Assembly (NCBI GenBank): GCA_948567375.1
Contig: OX419755.1
Location: forward strand, 46,753,001-46,817,000
Reading direction: 5' to 3'
DNA: 64,000 nucleotides
Origin: Lunularia cruciata
Lineage: Eukaryota; Streptophyta; Marchantiopsida; Lunulariales; Lunulariaceae
The first letter of the stretch is position 1. Each line of letters begins with the position of its first letter. The position numbers were made by a program, and so were the translations under genes. Below, one piece after another: positions 1-11,269 of this stretch. The notes beneath the pieces were generated by a model. The model searched no databases and was not told the DNA's origin. It saw only the letters and a list, made by a program, of their open reading frames with translations.

Positions 1-450
1 AGGTTTTCGGAAAGTGAGAGAGGATTTTCGAGAGGGAAGTTGGCAAGGTTGGGCAGGAGTTGAGTTCTTCACATTGAGAATTATCAAAAGATGAAGGGCT
101 GACAGTTTCGGGAAATGCCAGAGGATTTTTGAGAGGAAAGTTGGCAAGGTTGGGCAAGAGTTGAGTTCTTCACAGTGAGAATTATCGAAAGATGAAGGGC
201 TGACAGTTTTGGGAAATGCCAGAGGATTTTCAAGAGGGAAGTTGGCAAGGTTGGGCAGGAGTTGAGTTCTTCACAGTGAGAATTATCGAAAGATGAAGGG
301 CTGACAGTTTTGGGAAATGCCAGAGGATTTTTGAGAGTGAAGTTGGCAAGGTTGGGCAGGAGTTGAGTTCTTCACAGTGAGAATTATCAAAAGATGAAGG
401 GCTGACAGTTTTGGGAAATGCCAGAGGAGTTTTGAGAGAGAAGTTTGCAA
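1..450. repeat. Minisatellite, 101-bp unit, about 4.4 copies
   Basis: The anchor string GTTGGCAAGG recurs at 39, 140, 241 and 342, and a degenerate form at 443, giving a strict 101-bp period. Units differ by a few substitutions. The array enters from the left window edge, so its full length is unknown. No coding frame is convincing. Confidence 0.95.
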
Positions 451-483
451 GAATTTTCAAGAGAGACAGAGGATTTTTGGGAA

Positions 484-1000
484 ATGACAATAGAGAGCTT
501 TTGAGAAAATGCCAGATGAGCTTTGCAAGGAGTGGTTGCAGAATTTCAAGAAGGAGAGGCTGAATAGGGGTTTTTCAGTGGATCTTTAGAGGGTTTTAAG
601 AGGAGAAAGTCTTGCGGGAGTGCACATGCTGACAGGGTATGAAAATTCGAGACAGATGAGGGCTGGACAGTAAAGAGCTTTCAGGAAAATGCCTGATGAG
701 CTTTGCAAGGAGTGGTTGCAGGATTTTGAGAAGGAGAGGGCTGAACATGGGTTTTCAGTGGATCTTTCAAAGGGTTTTCAGAGGAGAAAGTTTTGCGGGA
801 GTGCACATGCTGACAGTGTATGAAAATTCGAGACAGATGAGGGCTGGACAGAGAGCTTTTTGAGAAATGATAGTAGAGAGCTTTTGGGAAAATGCCAGAA
901 GAGCTTTGCAAGGAGTGGTTGCAGGATTTTGAGAAGGAGAGGGCTGAACAAGGGTTTTTCAATGGATCTTTGTGAGGGTTTTCAGAGCAGAAAGCATTGA
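484..1000. repeat. Minisatellite, about 180-bp unit, about 2.7 copies
   Basis: The anchor GAGCTTTGCAAGGAGTGG recurs at 518, 698 and 901. The first interval is 180 bp and the second 203 bp because the third unit carries about 23 extra bases that repeat the GAGAGCTTTT segment. A second anchor, GTGCACATGCTGACAG, recurs at 620 and 801. Short words (GAGAGCTTTT, GGGCTGACAG, GGATTTT) are shared with the neighbouring 101-bp array, so the two arrays may derive from one ancestral repeat. Confidence 0.9.
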
Positions 1001-1785
1001 TGGGAGTGCTGCTGGGAGGTGAAGGAAGAAGTCCGGAGGGTGAGTTGTCTTTACTGTTATCAGACAGAGTGCGTGTGAAGGCACCATCTGAAATGATTTT
1101 CTGTCATAATTTAGTGCAGACACTGTATGAACTGGAGTTGGTTGGCTTTTCCAAAATTGTGAACCTTGCAGCTGAAATTTTATGAATGACAAATCCTGAG
1201 ACAATGGTGTGTTTGATCTGTGACTAGCATCGAGGAAGTTCCATTTTAGGAGCTCTCAATCCATCTATATGAATGGTTTGATTTAGTAGTCTGGGTGCCG
1301 GGTTGAGCCAAATAGACTACTATTTGTTGTTTGTGAAATTCCTAGGCATTCTTAGGGACCGTCGGGTCCAAAACCGTAGCAGAACCCGCGTGAACGAGCC
1401 AGTTTTGTGAAGGCCAAAGACAAACACAAACCCTCAAGAAACCTAACATCAAAGTACAAAGAAAAACCCAAAATTTTATAGAGCTGAGATTTCCAACACA
1501 CCAGGAATAGGAAGAGAATGTCAGTCTACAAGAAACTCTAAATCAACTACAATAAAGGCAAACTAAGCACAAGCAGCCAGGTGCTTGGTGCACTCTCGAG
1601 GCCAAACAATTTCCCCGACACCGGTTCTTTGGATCAGACCACACCGCTTGATACAAAGTCTGGCCTTCTTTGTCTTTGTGTCTTGTCCCTTTTGGGTCCT
1701 TTGGTCTTGACCCGATGTCAACTTTGGGTTTGCCCTAAACACATGCTTCTTATTTCTTTCCCATTGAGCCCTCTTTAGGCTTTAC
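1001..1785. other. Unassigned intergenic sequence
   Basis: No recognisable gene or element. A 62-codon frame on + at 997-1185 resembles nothing I know and overlaps the end of the minisatellite. A 9-bp perfect inverted repeat (TAGTAGTCT at 1284-1292, AGACTACTA at 1314-1322) encloses a 21-nt loop. The right edge abuts the 3' end of the - strand LINE copy LN1. Confidence 0.5.
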
Positions 1786-1984
1786 TATGAACAATGAAAA
1801 ATGAAATATAAAGCCCGGAAGACCCAAAGAGTCAAATGGCTAAAAACACAATACAAAACACATGCAATGGGAGCCTAGGCAAGGGCCTACGGCATTTGAC
1901 CAATCTGTAACAAACTGGTCTGATGTAAACTAATCTCTGTCATATACTTCCCTAATGTAAACCGTAAACCTGTAAGAGAGTTGA

Positions 1985-4900
1985 GAAACCACTTCAAGTA
2001 ATTTGATGTTTAAATTTGATCTGCATGTAACAAGTGCAATCAACAAAGACATGGTGCTCATCCTCAACTTTGCTCATAGTACACAATTTGCAAAGTTGCA
2101 TGGAGTGCTCTATCTGCTCCAAATGCCCTTGTTCTACTTCTAGTCTATGAGAACTAGTTCTATACTGTGCAATAACATGTCTAAGTGATGTAGAAACCCT
2201 AGTCAAGAGATAATCTTGCTCACAATACACCAACATTGGGTTTACAAACTGCTGATAGAACACCATCTTGGTACCAGATTGTTGGCATAAGCAAAGTAAG
2301 AACTGCTCCTTGATCACATCTCAAGGTGCAATAGGCTCTAATCTCCAATGTCGCTCAAAAACATTCCACCTTGTGGCCCATGCAATCAGATCTGTATACC
2401 AACCAATAGACAGAGTGGCACAAAAAGCTTGGTAGGGAAGTCTCTCATGCTCCATGGACCTCACCTTAGTGGCATATGTGAGAGCTAAGACAAAGCTTCA
2501 GCCTCAAGAGGTAAAAAGCATGTTTCAGCAATCAATAGTACATAAGGAGTTTGAGTCCTCACTCCAAGTTTATCACACAAAAACAATTTTTGAACTTTCT
2601 CTACCTTTTTCCACCATGTCTTCTTAGTACCTAGACCTCAAATCTGAGCACCATAGAGAACCACCGGTTGCACAAGAGATCTGAACAACACCTTCTTCAA
2701 CTCCCATGTGGTCAAATGAGCAAGTCTAGAGCAATTCATGAATGAATACAAAGCTCTAAACCCTGCATTGATTTTCATCTTCACACAAGTAGACCAGCTA
2801 TAGTCATGAGAAAGCTCAAGGCCTAAGTACTTATAAGAAGAAACTTGCTCCAAATGCTGTCCATCAAAAACTGATAGGTGTGATACTGTTAGAACCCACC
2901 ACAATCACCTTGGACTTGTCAAGGTTCACCTCCATCTTTGTTTCATTGCAAAACAAGAGAAGAGAATCCAACAAGTTCTATAAACTCTGTGGATTGGTAG
3001 AGAGGACGACTACATCATCTGCATAAAGGAGTGCATGTATCATCAAAGAGCTAACTTGTACACCTATAGCTCCAGCTTCCATAAGTACCCTCTCTAGATC
3101 ATCGATGAGAATTCCAAAGAAAGTTGGGGATAGAAATCAGCCTTGAATCACACCCATTGTGCTAAGGATATCTTGAAAGCTCAAAGATGAAAGCTTCACA
3201 ACCACTTTCTCATAGAGTCTAGAGATAACACCAATCAGATCCGCTGAAACACCAACTTTTGTGAGTCTCTTACTTAGTGATTTCCTAAGCACCTTATCAA
3301 AGGCCTTCCTAAAATCAATAAATGCAACATAGAGTGCTCTCCCAACACCCTTAGATTTCCACCACAAAACATGGAGTACCAATAGATGATCCAAAGTACT
3401 AAAGCCTGATCTAAAACCAGCTTGGCACTTAGCTCAAATTTTGTGCTTTTTAGCCCAAGTACTCAACCTAGACTCCAAAATTTGACCATACAACTTGGCA
3501 AAGATACTACCCACTAGAATGGTAGGGTAATTGGTGACCACATCTCTTTGACCAGACTTATGAATAGGAACTACCTTCTTCAAGCACATCTATCAGGAAA
3601 GCCTAATTGCCTCATTCAAGAGAGAAGTGAGTATTGGAATCAGATGGCTACCACCCCACTTCAAAAGTTCAACACATAGTCCATCAAGGTCTTCAGCCTT
3701 ACCATTGGCTAGCCTCTTGAGTTGGTACTTGACATCAGCTTCAGAGATCTTGAGAGCCAAACCAAGGCTAGGTGCTATGCGAGGAGCATCGGGGAAAATG
3801 TACAGATCCTTCACATAGTCGCAAAGCTCCTTTAGATCCAGCAATGGAGATGGAGATCTGATAGTTACCTTTTTTCTGAAAGCCTTGGGATTACTCCTCA
3901 TTTCAATGGTCAACTCAACCTCCTTGAGTCTCAAAAATGCCCACTTTTTGCACTTCACCAACTTTCAGTATGAAACAAAGGCCTGATTTTGTGCAATCGG
4001 ATCAAGAGACCTATCCATAGCTTTGATCCTTGCCATTTTACAATCAACATCATACCACTTATTGCAAGAGAGGCCAAGTCTCTTGCTGTGAGAACCTCTT
4101 GGTAACAAAGTAGTTGATGTAGATTGAAGAAGTTCAACCAATCGATCACTACGTTGTTGAAAATAAGAATTCCACTTTATAGAGCTCAATTTCTCTTGGA
4201 TAGCTTGTTGGTACAAATCTCTCTTGTGAAAATCTAGATGAAGTTTCCTCCTAAAGGTATGCTCAGTGGGTAATGTGGCTTAATTGAGGCAAGGAAGAAG
4301 GATGGCACAATAGAGAGGTGCATGGTCAGATTCTAGTTGAGGATCTAAAACAGCAAAATCTGAAACAAGCTGGATATCATTAGCTGAAGTGAGCATATAA
4401 TCTAGAGTGCTTGATCCACCAGAAGCAAAGCATGGCCTTTTTCAAGTTTCTAGAAATTGAGAAAGGCCATTCAAGATCTTCAAGCTACAATTGGTACCAA
4501 ATCTCAAAAAGTGCTCACTCATGGGGTTGGACATAGGATCTTTGGAAGAGCAGGACCAAGCACTAGAATGGTCTATCAAGCTATGGAAAGGGTCATTCTC
4601 AAGGTCACTCAACTCAAGGATCTGAGAATCTTGGATCCTAGCATTAAAATCACCAAGAACAAGTATTGCACCTTTACTTTGAAATTCCAACACATCCTTT
4701 GTCAAGGAGTGGAAAGGTTGCATGGTGTTGAGAACTCCACTTGAATAGATTGGTGATGTCAATGGGGCAAAGTAACAAACAAAAAGGAGGCAAGGTGTGG
4801 CAACTCTTCCAATCCTCAACCATTGGTATTGTCCACAAGAATCTTGGCCTATCAAAGAGACTGATTTCTCAAAGCCAAATCTGACGTAAGTAGCAATATC

Positions 4901-5117
4901 TCCAAAGCCTCTTCCTTTGTGTTGCCTCTGCTTGTTCCAAGTTGAATTGACAAGAGTGAATGAAACCTTCAATGTCTTGAATGGTGTTTCCTTCATGTTC
5001 CCATGTCTCCACAAGATTGATCAGATCAGCATCATCTCACAAAGGCTTAGCGCTGGAGTACTTGGTATATGTGAGGCCATGAACATTCCAAAACAACACT
5101 CTAAGGGTTTGGAATTG
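1985..5117 (-). pseudogene. LINE ORF2 relic: endonuclease, reverse transcriptase, CCHC
   Basis: Decayed ORF2, which would nick target DNA and prime reverse transcription. The endonuclease comes first (about 5,117-4,270): a WN-V-HG start, GDFNARI, and an IDYML...SDHAPL end. The reverse transcriptase follows: NGKAEDLDGLCVELLKWGG (about 3,720-3,650), the A-box FIDFRKAFDKVL (about 3,320), a GVIQG turn, then a YADD box at 3014-3025. The C-terminal part has YLGLELSHDYSW, LYGAQIWG and a knuckle with two Cys spaced by two residues, then His and Cys (about 2,110-2,030). YADD is intact, but the frame is split at least six times. The domain order is that of L1-like and related APE-type LINEs. Confidence 0.9.
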
Positions 5118-5620
5118 CTATGCAGTAGCTGATAGTTTCTTTTGGGTAATCACAACTCTATTTTCTCTAAAAAATGCAACAAAACTTGCTTGTTGAGCCT
5201 CCTTCACTCTTGCTAGTTTGCCCTTCTTTGCTTGCCATTGGAGAGATGTGAGATCTTGATCTAACCAGATGCGTCACTCCTTCCATACAACCTTGTTTGC
5301 CATCACTAAATTCCTTTGATTTTCTGAGCCAAACATTACCAAGATGCTCCTTGGTTGTGCACCTTGCTGTCCCAATCTATATGCTTGCACAATTTGAGTA
5401 TCATGGACTCTCAAAGAATCAGCAATAAACACACACACTATGGCCTTGGTATCTTCCTTCTCAATGTGACCAATTTATCATCTTAGATGATAAATCAAGA
5501 TAGGGGCCCCAGTGCCTTAAGGCCAATAAAATGCAAAGGCTCCATCTCTAGCAAACTTGAAATCCTCAAGTTCTTCATTTTCACCAGTTGGTTCTCCTTT
5601 CCAACCTCATGCTCTTGAGG
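5118..5620 (-). pseudogene. LINE ORF1 C-terminal relic
   Basis: Second half of ORF1 on -, decayed. It begins near a conserved KENQLVKMKNLRI segment (RRM-like start), runs through an ILV-F-SE-QRN segment and a WLD-DLTSLQWQAKK segment, and ends with a TAG at 5120-5118. After that stop the same frame continues directly into ORF2 (TAG CAA TTC). The N-terminal coiled-coil half is deleted, and at about 5,620 the sequence changes to 5' UTR. A short foreign or rearranged stretch lies around 5,470-5,530. Confidence 0.75.
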
Positions 5621-6332
5621 AGAACTGACCCATGAGGAGAACTGACCCTGCAAAGTTGGAACTCCAAACACCAAGATGCATGAAATGTGATAGAATGAGA
5701 ATTGCCACCACTACTTTCTCAGACCTCCATGTGCTACAAATTTGGACTTGAAATAGAGCTCCTAGCTCACAGATTTTGATGCCACAATTTTCATTGGATT
5801 TGCACTTTTGACTACAAAGCAATACCCTACCCAATTCTTGCACACTCACATAGATTGCTGAAAGCTTCCTCAGAGTTGAAAAATCCATAACTCTCTATGT
5901 ACTGCTCCAAGTTGGACAAGCTTTAAATTGAAACAAAGCTCTAAGCATAGGGCTTCTTATGAGTTCAATCACTCCATTTTCTTGAGTATTGGCAGAGATA
6001 CAATCATTTGAAATTGCAATTCAAACCCTAAAATCTGCCAAAGATGTCAAAATTCAAACCCTTGTAAATTTTTGCACAAATGTGGTCTTTGAACGTGCTT
6101 GATATCAATCAAAAGAGCTGATCAGGCACGTTTAATGCCACAAAAATCACTCCATTTGGACTCTTGATGATGAAGAAACAAACTCTTAAATGTGTATCCT
6201 TTGTCAAAAAATTCAAGCACTCATAACTTTCACTACACATCTCAAATTGGGCAAGCATATAGATTGGAACAGCAAGGTGCACAACAAAGAAGCATCTTGG
6301 TAACGTTTGGATCAAAAACTCAAAGGAATTGA

Positions 6333-6521
6333 ATGATGGAAAACAAGGCTTTACTCAAGGGGCAACACATCTGGTTGGACTTGGATCTCACATCTCTCCA
6401 ATGGCAAGCAAAGAAGGGAAAATTAACAAAAGTGAAGGAGGCTCAACAAGCAGGTTTTGTTGCATTCTTGAGAGATAATAGGGCTGTGATTACTCAAAAG
6501 AAATTGTTAGCTAATGCATAG
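6333..6521 (+). pseudogene. LINE ORF1 C-terminal domain, copy LN2
   Basis: A 62-codon open stretch covering the ORF1 C-terminal domain (WLDLDLTSLQWQAKK, then an EAQQAGFVAFLRDNRA segment). The arrangement recalls the C-terminal domain of vertebrate-type L1 ORF1p, which follows an RRM and binds RNA; that family link is an inference. It ends in TAG CAA TTC, after which the ORF2 frame runs on with no intervening ATG. Confidence 0.75.
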
Positions 6522-7330
6522 CAATTCCTGAACCTTAGAGTGATGTTTTGGAATATTCATGGGTTCACACAAACCAAGTACTCCAGCTCTAAGCCTTTGT
6601 GGGATGATGCTAATTTGATCAATCTTGTGGAGACATGGGAACATAAAGGAAATACCATTCAAGACATTGAAGGTTTCACTCTTGTCGGTTCAACCTGGAA
6701 CAAGCGGAGGCAACACAAAGGAAGGGGCTTTGGAGGTATTGCTACTTACATCAGATTTGGCTTTGAAGAATTAGTCTCTTTGATAGGCCAAGACTCAAGT
6801 GGACAATACCAATGGTTGAAGATTGGAGGAGTTGTTACACCTTGCTTCCTTGCTGTTTGTTACTTTGCTCAATTGACATCACCAATCTATTCAAGTGGAG
6901 TTCTTAACACCATACAACCTTTCCACTCCTTGACAAAGGATGTGTTGGAGTTTCAAAGTAAAGGTGTAGTGCTTGTTCTTGGTGATTCAATGCTAGGATC
7001 CAAGCCTCTCAGATGCTTGAATTGAGTGACCTTGAGACAGACCCTTTACATAGCTTGATAGACCATTCTAGTGCTTGGTCCTGCTCTTCCAAAGCTCCTA
7101 TGTCCAATTCCAAGAGTGAGAACTTCTTAAGCTTTGGTACCAATTGTAGCTTGAAGATCTTGAATGGCCTTTCTCTCAATTTCTAGAAACTTGTAAAAGC
7201 ACATGCTTTGCTTCTGGTGGATCAAACACCATAGATTATATGCTCACTTCAGCTAATGATATCCACCTTGTTTCAGATTTTGTTGTTTAAGATCCTCAAC
7301 CAGAATCTGACCATGCATCTCTATGTTGTA
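6522..7330 (+). pseudogene. LINE ORF2 endonuclease, copy LN2
   Basis: APE-type endonuclease relic. It is open from the UAG at 6519 to 7025, where a 1-nt indel around the GDFNARI box (reads GDSMLGSK) shifts the frame. The catalytic-type elements visible are FWNIHG (Asn), VETWEH (Glu), a degenerate GDFN box, and SNTIDYMLT plus SDHASL in another frame at about 7,220-7,320. It ends where the reverse-transcriptase linker begins. Confidence 0.8.
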
Positions 7331-7725
7331 CCATCCTTCTTCCTTGCCTCAATAGAACCACATTACCTACTAAGCATGGCTTTAGGAGGAAACTTTGTCT
7401 AGATTTTCACAAGAGAGATTTGTACCAACAAGCTATCCAAGAGAAATTGAGCTCTATGAAGTGGAGTTCTGATTTTCAACAACGCAGTGATCAATTGGTT
7501 GAACTTCTCCAATCTACATCAACTAATTTTTTTCCAAGAGGTTCTTAGAGGAAGAGACTTGGCCTCCTTTGCAATAAGTGGAATGATGTTGAATGTAACA
7601 TGGCAAGGATCAAAGCTATGGATAGGTCTCTTCAGATTAGTTGTAGTGATTTCTCAGCACTCTTATAGGTTGAAGCTTTAGCATTAGGGAAGTATGATAG
7701 AGATTAGTTTACATCGCACCCATTT

Positions 7726-8742
7726 GTTAAGAAGTAAGAACTTCTCCTTGATCACTTCTCTTGGTGCAATGGGCTCCAATCTCCAATGTTGGTCAGAAAC
7801 ATTCCACCTTGTGGCCCATGCAATCAGATCTTTATACCGTCCTATAGATAGAGTGGAAAAGAAAGCTTGGTAAAGAAGTCTCTCATTCTCTCTGGACCTC
7901 ACTTTAGTGGCAGATGTGAGAGCTAAGAAAATAACTTCAGCCTCAAGAGGCAAAAACCTTATTTCAGCAAGCAATATACATAAGAAGTTTGAGTCATCAC
8001 TCCAAGTTCATCACACAAAAACTATTTTTGAAAAACTCCACCCTTTGCCACCATGTCTTCTTAGTACCTTAACCCCAAATTTGAGCACCATAGAGAACTA
8101 TTGGCTGCATAAGAGATCTAAACAACACATTCTTCAACTCCCATGTAGTAAGATGAGCAAGTCTAGAGCGATTAATGAGTGAATATAAAGCTCTAAACCC
8201 TACATTGATTCTCATCTTCACACAAGTAGACCAACTATAGTTCATGAGAAAACTCAATGCCCAAGTATTTATAGAAAGAAACCTGCTCCAATTGCTGTCT
8301 ATCAAAAAAGAAAGGTGTGACACCTTTAGAACCCACCACAATCACCTTGGACTTGTCAAGGTTCACCTCTTTCTTTGTTTGATTGCAAAAACAAAAAAGA
8401 GAATCCAATAGCTTATGTAAAATCTTTGGATTGGTGGAGAGAAGCACTACATCATATGCACAAAGGAGTGCATGTATCATCAAAGAGCAAACCTGTACAA
8501 TTGTAGATCCAACTTCAATGAGAAGTCTCTTTAGATCATGGATGAAGATTCCAAATAGAGTTGGAGATAAAGAGCAGCGTTGAATAACACCCATTGTGCT
8601 AAGGGCATCTTGAGAGCTCAAAGATGAAAATCTCACAACTACCTTCTCATAGAGTCAGAGATAGCACCAATCAGATTAGCTAAAACACCAACTTCAATGA
8701 GTCTCTCACTTAGAGATTTCCAAAGCACCTTATCAAAGGCCT
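7726..8742 (-). mobile_element. LINE copy LN3 (C-terminal half of RT)
   Basis: Inverted fragment carrying the ORF2 C-terminal region and the second half of the reverse transcriptase. The catalytic YADD box is changed to CAYD at about 8,452-8,463, so this copy could not polymerise. It is truncated at about 8,742 inside the A-box region, where it is joined to a + strand LINE 3' end. Confidence 0.88.
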
Positions 8743-9137
8743 TTCATGTTATTGCTCAATACATAACTAGCTCTCATAGACTAGAAGTAGAACAAGGATG
8801 TTGGAAGGAGATAGAGCACTCCATGCAACTTTGCAACTTGTGTACTATGAGCAAAGTTATGGATGAGCATCATGTCTTTGTTGACTGCCCTTGTTTGTTA
8901 CCATCAGATTAGAATCAAAGATCAGATTAGTTGTAGTGATTTCTGAGCACTCTTACAAATTGAGGCTTTAGCTTTAGGGAAGTATATGACCAAGATCAGT
9001 TTACATTGGACCAGTTTGTTACAAATTGGTCAGATGTCCTAGGCTCTTGCTTGGGCTCACATTTCATTTGTTTTGTATTGTGTTTTTAGCCTTTTGACTC
9101 TATGGGTCTTCTGGGCTTTATATTTCATTTTTTATTG
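8743..9137 (+). mobile_element. LINE copy LN4 (ORF2 C-terminus and 3' end)
   Basis: The + strand 3' end of the family: the C-terminal knuckle (LCNLCTMSKVMDEHHVFVDC, about 8,830-8,890), then 3' UTR and the terminal GGGCTTTATATTTCATTTTTTATTG at about 9,115-9,138. It ends in T-rich TTCAT-like sequence rather than poly(A). Confidence 0.85.
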
Positions 9138-9259
9138 AAATTAATAAATGCAACATAGAGAGATCTCCCAACACCCTTAGATTTCCATCACAAAATATGG
9201 AGTACTAATAGGTAATCCAAAGTACTAAAGCTTGATCTGAAACCAGCTTGGCACTTAGC

Positions 9260-10937
9260 TCAAATTCTATAATTTTCAGCCCAAGTACTCAACTTAGACT
9301 CCAAAATTTGACCATACAAGTTGACAAAGATACTACCAACTAGTATGGTATGGTAATTGGTGACAATATCTCTTTGACCAGACTTGTGAATAGGAACTTC
9401 CTTCTTCAAGCGCCATCTTTCAAGAAAGCCACACTTGATTGCCTCATTCAAGAGAGAAGTGAGGATTGGAATCAGATGGCTCCCGCCCCACTTCAAAGTT
9501 CAACACATAGTCCATCAAGGCCTTCAGCCTTACGATTGGCTAACATTGAGAATTTGTACTTGACATCAGCTTCATAGATGGTGAGAGCCAATCCAAGGCT
9601 AGATGCCATGCTTGGAGCATCAAGGAATAAGTACAGATCCTTCACATAGTTACAAAGCTCCTTCAGGTCCAGCGATGGAGATGGAGATCTGATGCTTACC
9701 TTGTTCTTGAAAGCCTTCGGGTTGCTCCTCAGTTCAGTACTCAACTCAACCTCCTTGAGTCTCAGAAATGCCCGCTTCTTGCACTTCACAAACTTTCTAT
9801 AAGAGACAAAAGCTTGATTTTGTGCAATCTGATCAAGAGACCTCTCCATAACTTTGATCCTCTCCATAACTACAGTCACCATCATACCACCTATTGAAAG
9901 GGAGACCAAGTCTCTTTCTATGAGAACCTCTTGGAAACAAAGTAGTTGATTGAAGAAGTTCAACCAAGTGATCACTATGTTGTTGAAAATCAAAACTCCA
10001 CTCATATAGCTCAGTTTCTCATGGATAGCTTGTTAGTACAAATCTCTCTTGTGAAAATCTAGACAAAGTTTCCTCTAAAGGCATGGTCAATAGGTAATGT
10101 GGTTCTATTGAGACAAGAAAGAAGGATGGCACAAGATAGAGATGCATGGTAAGATTCAGGTTGAGGATCTAAAACATCAAAATCTGAATCAAGGTCTATA
10201 TCACTAGGTGAGGTGAGCGTATAATCTATGACGCTTGATCCACCACAAGCAAATCATGTCCTCTTACAAGTTTCTAGAAATTGAGAAAGGCCATTCAAGA
10301 TCTTCAAGTTACAATTGGTTCCAAAGCTCAAAAATTGCTCACTCATGAGGTTGGACACAAGATCTTTGGAAGAGTGGGACCCAGCACTAGAATGGTCTAT
10401 CAAGCTATGAAAAAGATCATTCTCAAGGTCATTGAACTTTGGAATCTGAGAAGCTTGGATCCTAGCATTGAAATCACCAAGAACAAGTATTGCACCTTTA
10501 CTTTGAAACTCCAACACATCCTTTGTCAAGGAGTGGAAAGGCTGCATGGTATCAAGCACTCCACTTGAACAGATTGGTGATGGCAATGGAGCAAATTAAA
10601 AAACAGCAAGGAAGCAAGGTGTAGCAACTCCTCCAATCCTCAACCATTGGTATTGTCCACTTGAATCTTGGCCAATCAGAGAGACTGATTTTTCAAAGCC
10701 AAATCTTATGTAAGTAGCAATACCTCCAAAGCCCCTTTCTCTATGTAGCCTCTGCTTGTTCAAGGTTGAACCAATGAGAGTGAAACCTTCAATGTCTTGG
10801 ATGGTGTTTCCTTCATGTTCCTATGTCTCCACAAGATTGATCAAACCAAGATCATCCCACAAAGGCTCAGAGCTAGAGTACTTGGTTTATGTGAGTCCAT
10901 GAAAATTCAAAAACAACACTTTAAGGGTTTGAAATTG
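9260..10937 (-). pseudogene. LINE ORF2 N-terminal half, copy LN5
   Basis: Endonuclease plus early reverse transcriptase. The endonuclease shows GDFNARI (about 10,480-10,460) but its FWN start has become FLN. The linker frame 10,005-9,493 contains the conserved segment RSPSPSLDLKELCNYVKDLY. The RT start reads LLKWGGSHLIPILTSLLNEAI, within 9,496-9,260. The frame breaks several times. The preceding ORF1 stop and ORF2 are in frame (TAG CAA TTT). Confidence 0.82.
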
Positions 10938-11065
10938 CTATGCAATAGTTGGCAATTTCTTTTGAGTTATCACAACTCACGGTAATCACACCTTCTTAGT
11001 AGCACCCTCAATACACTTCATGGAGTCTAACTTCAAACTTTTGCTCGTCTTGAGTTCTTGGATAT

Positions 11066-11263
11066 CTAGGACCAATTGAGAGATTCTTTCACAGTCATGA
11101 CATGTGCCCTTATAGTTTCCAAATTTGCCATAAGAGTGTTCATGCATTGAGACATAGGGGTTAAAAAGCTCTTGAGTTCCTTGTGGAAGTCATTTGCTTT
11201 TTTATACATTTCAACAAGTTGTTTTGAAGCTATATCAGCAATATCAGCAATGTCTTGCACCAT
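11066..11263 (-). pseudogene. LINE ORF1 N-terminal coiled-coil relic, copy LN5
   Basis: About 65 codons matching the start of ORF1 in LN12 (MVQDIA..., KELKSFLTPMSQCMNTLM). The segment is rich in heptad-like Leu/Met/Ile spacing, consistent with a trimerising coiled coil as in L1 ORF1p; that role is an inference. The first Met of the LN12 version is ATA here. It is truncated downstream by the deletion at about 11,000. Confidence 0.7.
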
Positions 11264-11269
11264 CTTGGG

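Larger units (their letters stand above)
1786..6240 (-). mobile_element. LINE copy LN1 (ORF2, part of ORF1, 5' UTR)
   Basis: Non-LTR retrotransposon on the - strand. Its 3' end is at about 1786, where the reverse strand reads GGGCTTTATATTTCATTTTT. Reading leftward from 6240 it holds 5' UTR, the second half of ORF1, ORF2 and a short 3' UTR. The part of ORF1 before about 5,620 is missing: 5' UTR sequence joins directly to the middle of ORF1. At about 6,240 it meets the + strand copy LN2 head to head. It is one of the longest copies in the window but is inactivated by many stops and frameshifts. Confidence 0.9.
6241..7725 (+). mobile_element. LINE copy LN2 (ORF1 end, endonuclease, 3' tail; internally deleted)
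   Basis: Starts on + in the ORF1 C-terminal region. ORF1 ends with TAG at 6519-6521, then ORF2 continues in frame: the endonuclease begins with FWNIHG and runs to about 7,330 with a frameshift near 6,995, just after LVLGD. Early RT-linker sequence follows to about 7,628. There it jumps straight to the LINE 3' end. The junction lies at CAGATT, a hexamer present at both parent sites, so most of the reverse transcriptase was deleted at a microhomology. It faces LN1 at about 6,240 and LN3 at about 7,725. Confidence 0.88.

Noticed and set aside
1-1000. CRISPR array
   Set aside because: The repeats are contiguous minisatellite units without unique spacers, in a eukaryotic transposon context.
997-1185. 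Small + strand ORF of 62 codons as a host gene
   Set aside because: Overlaps minisatellite sequence, has no recognisable domain or promoter context, and a frame this short is expected by chance.
1284-1322. 9-bp inverted repeat as a terminator or MITE end
   Set aside because: A single 9-bp stem with a 21-nt loop in AT-rich plant DNA is common by chance; no target duplication or element body is attached.
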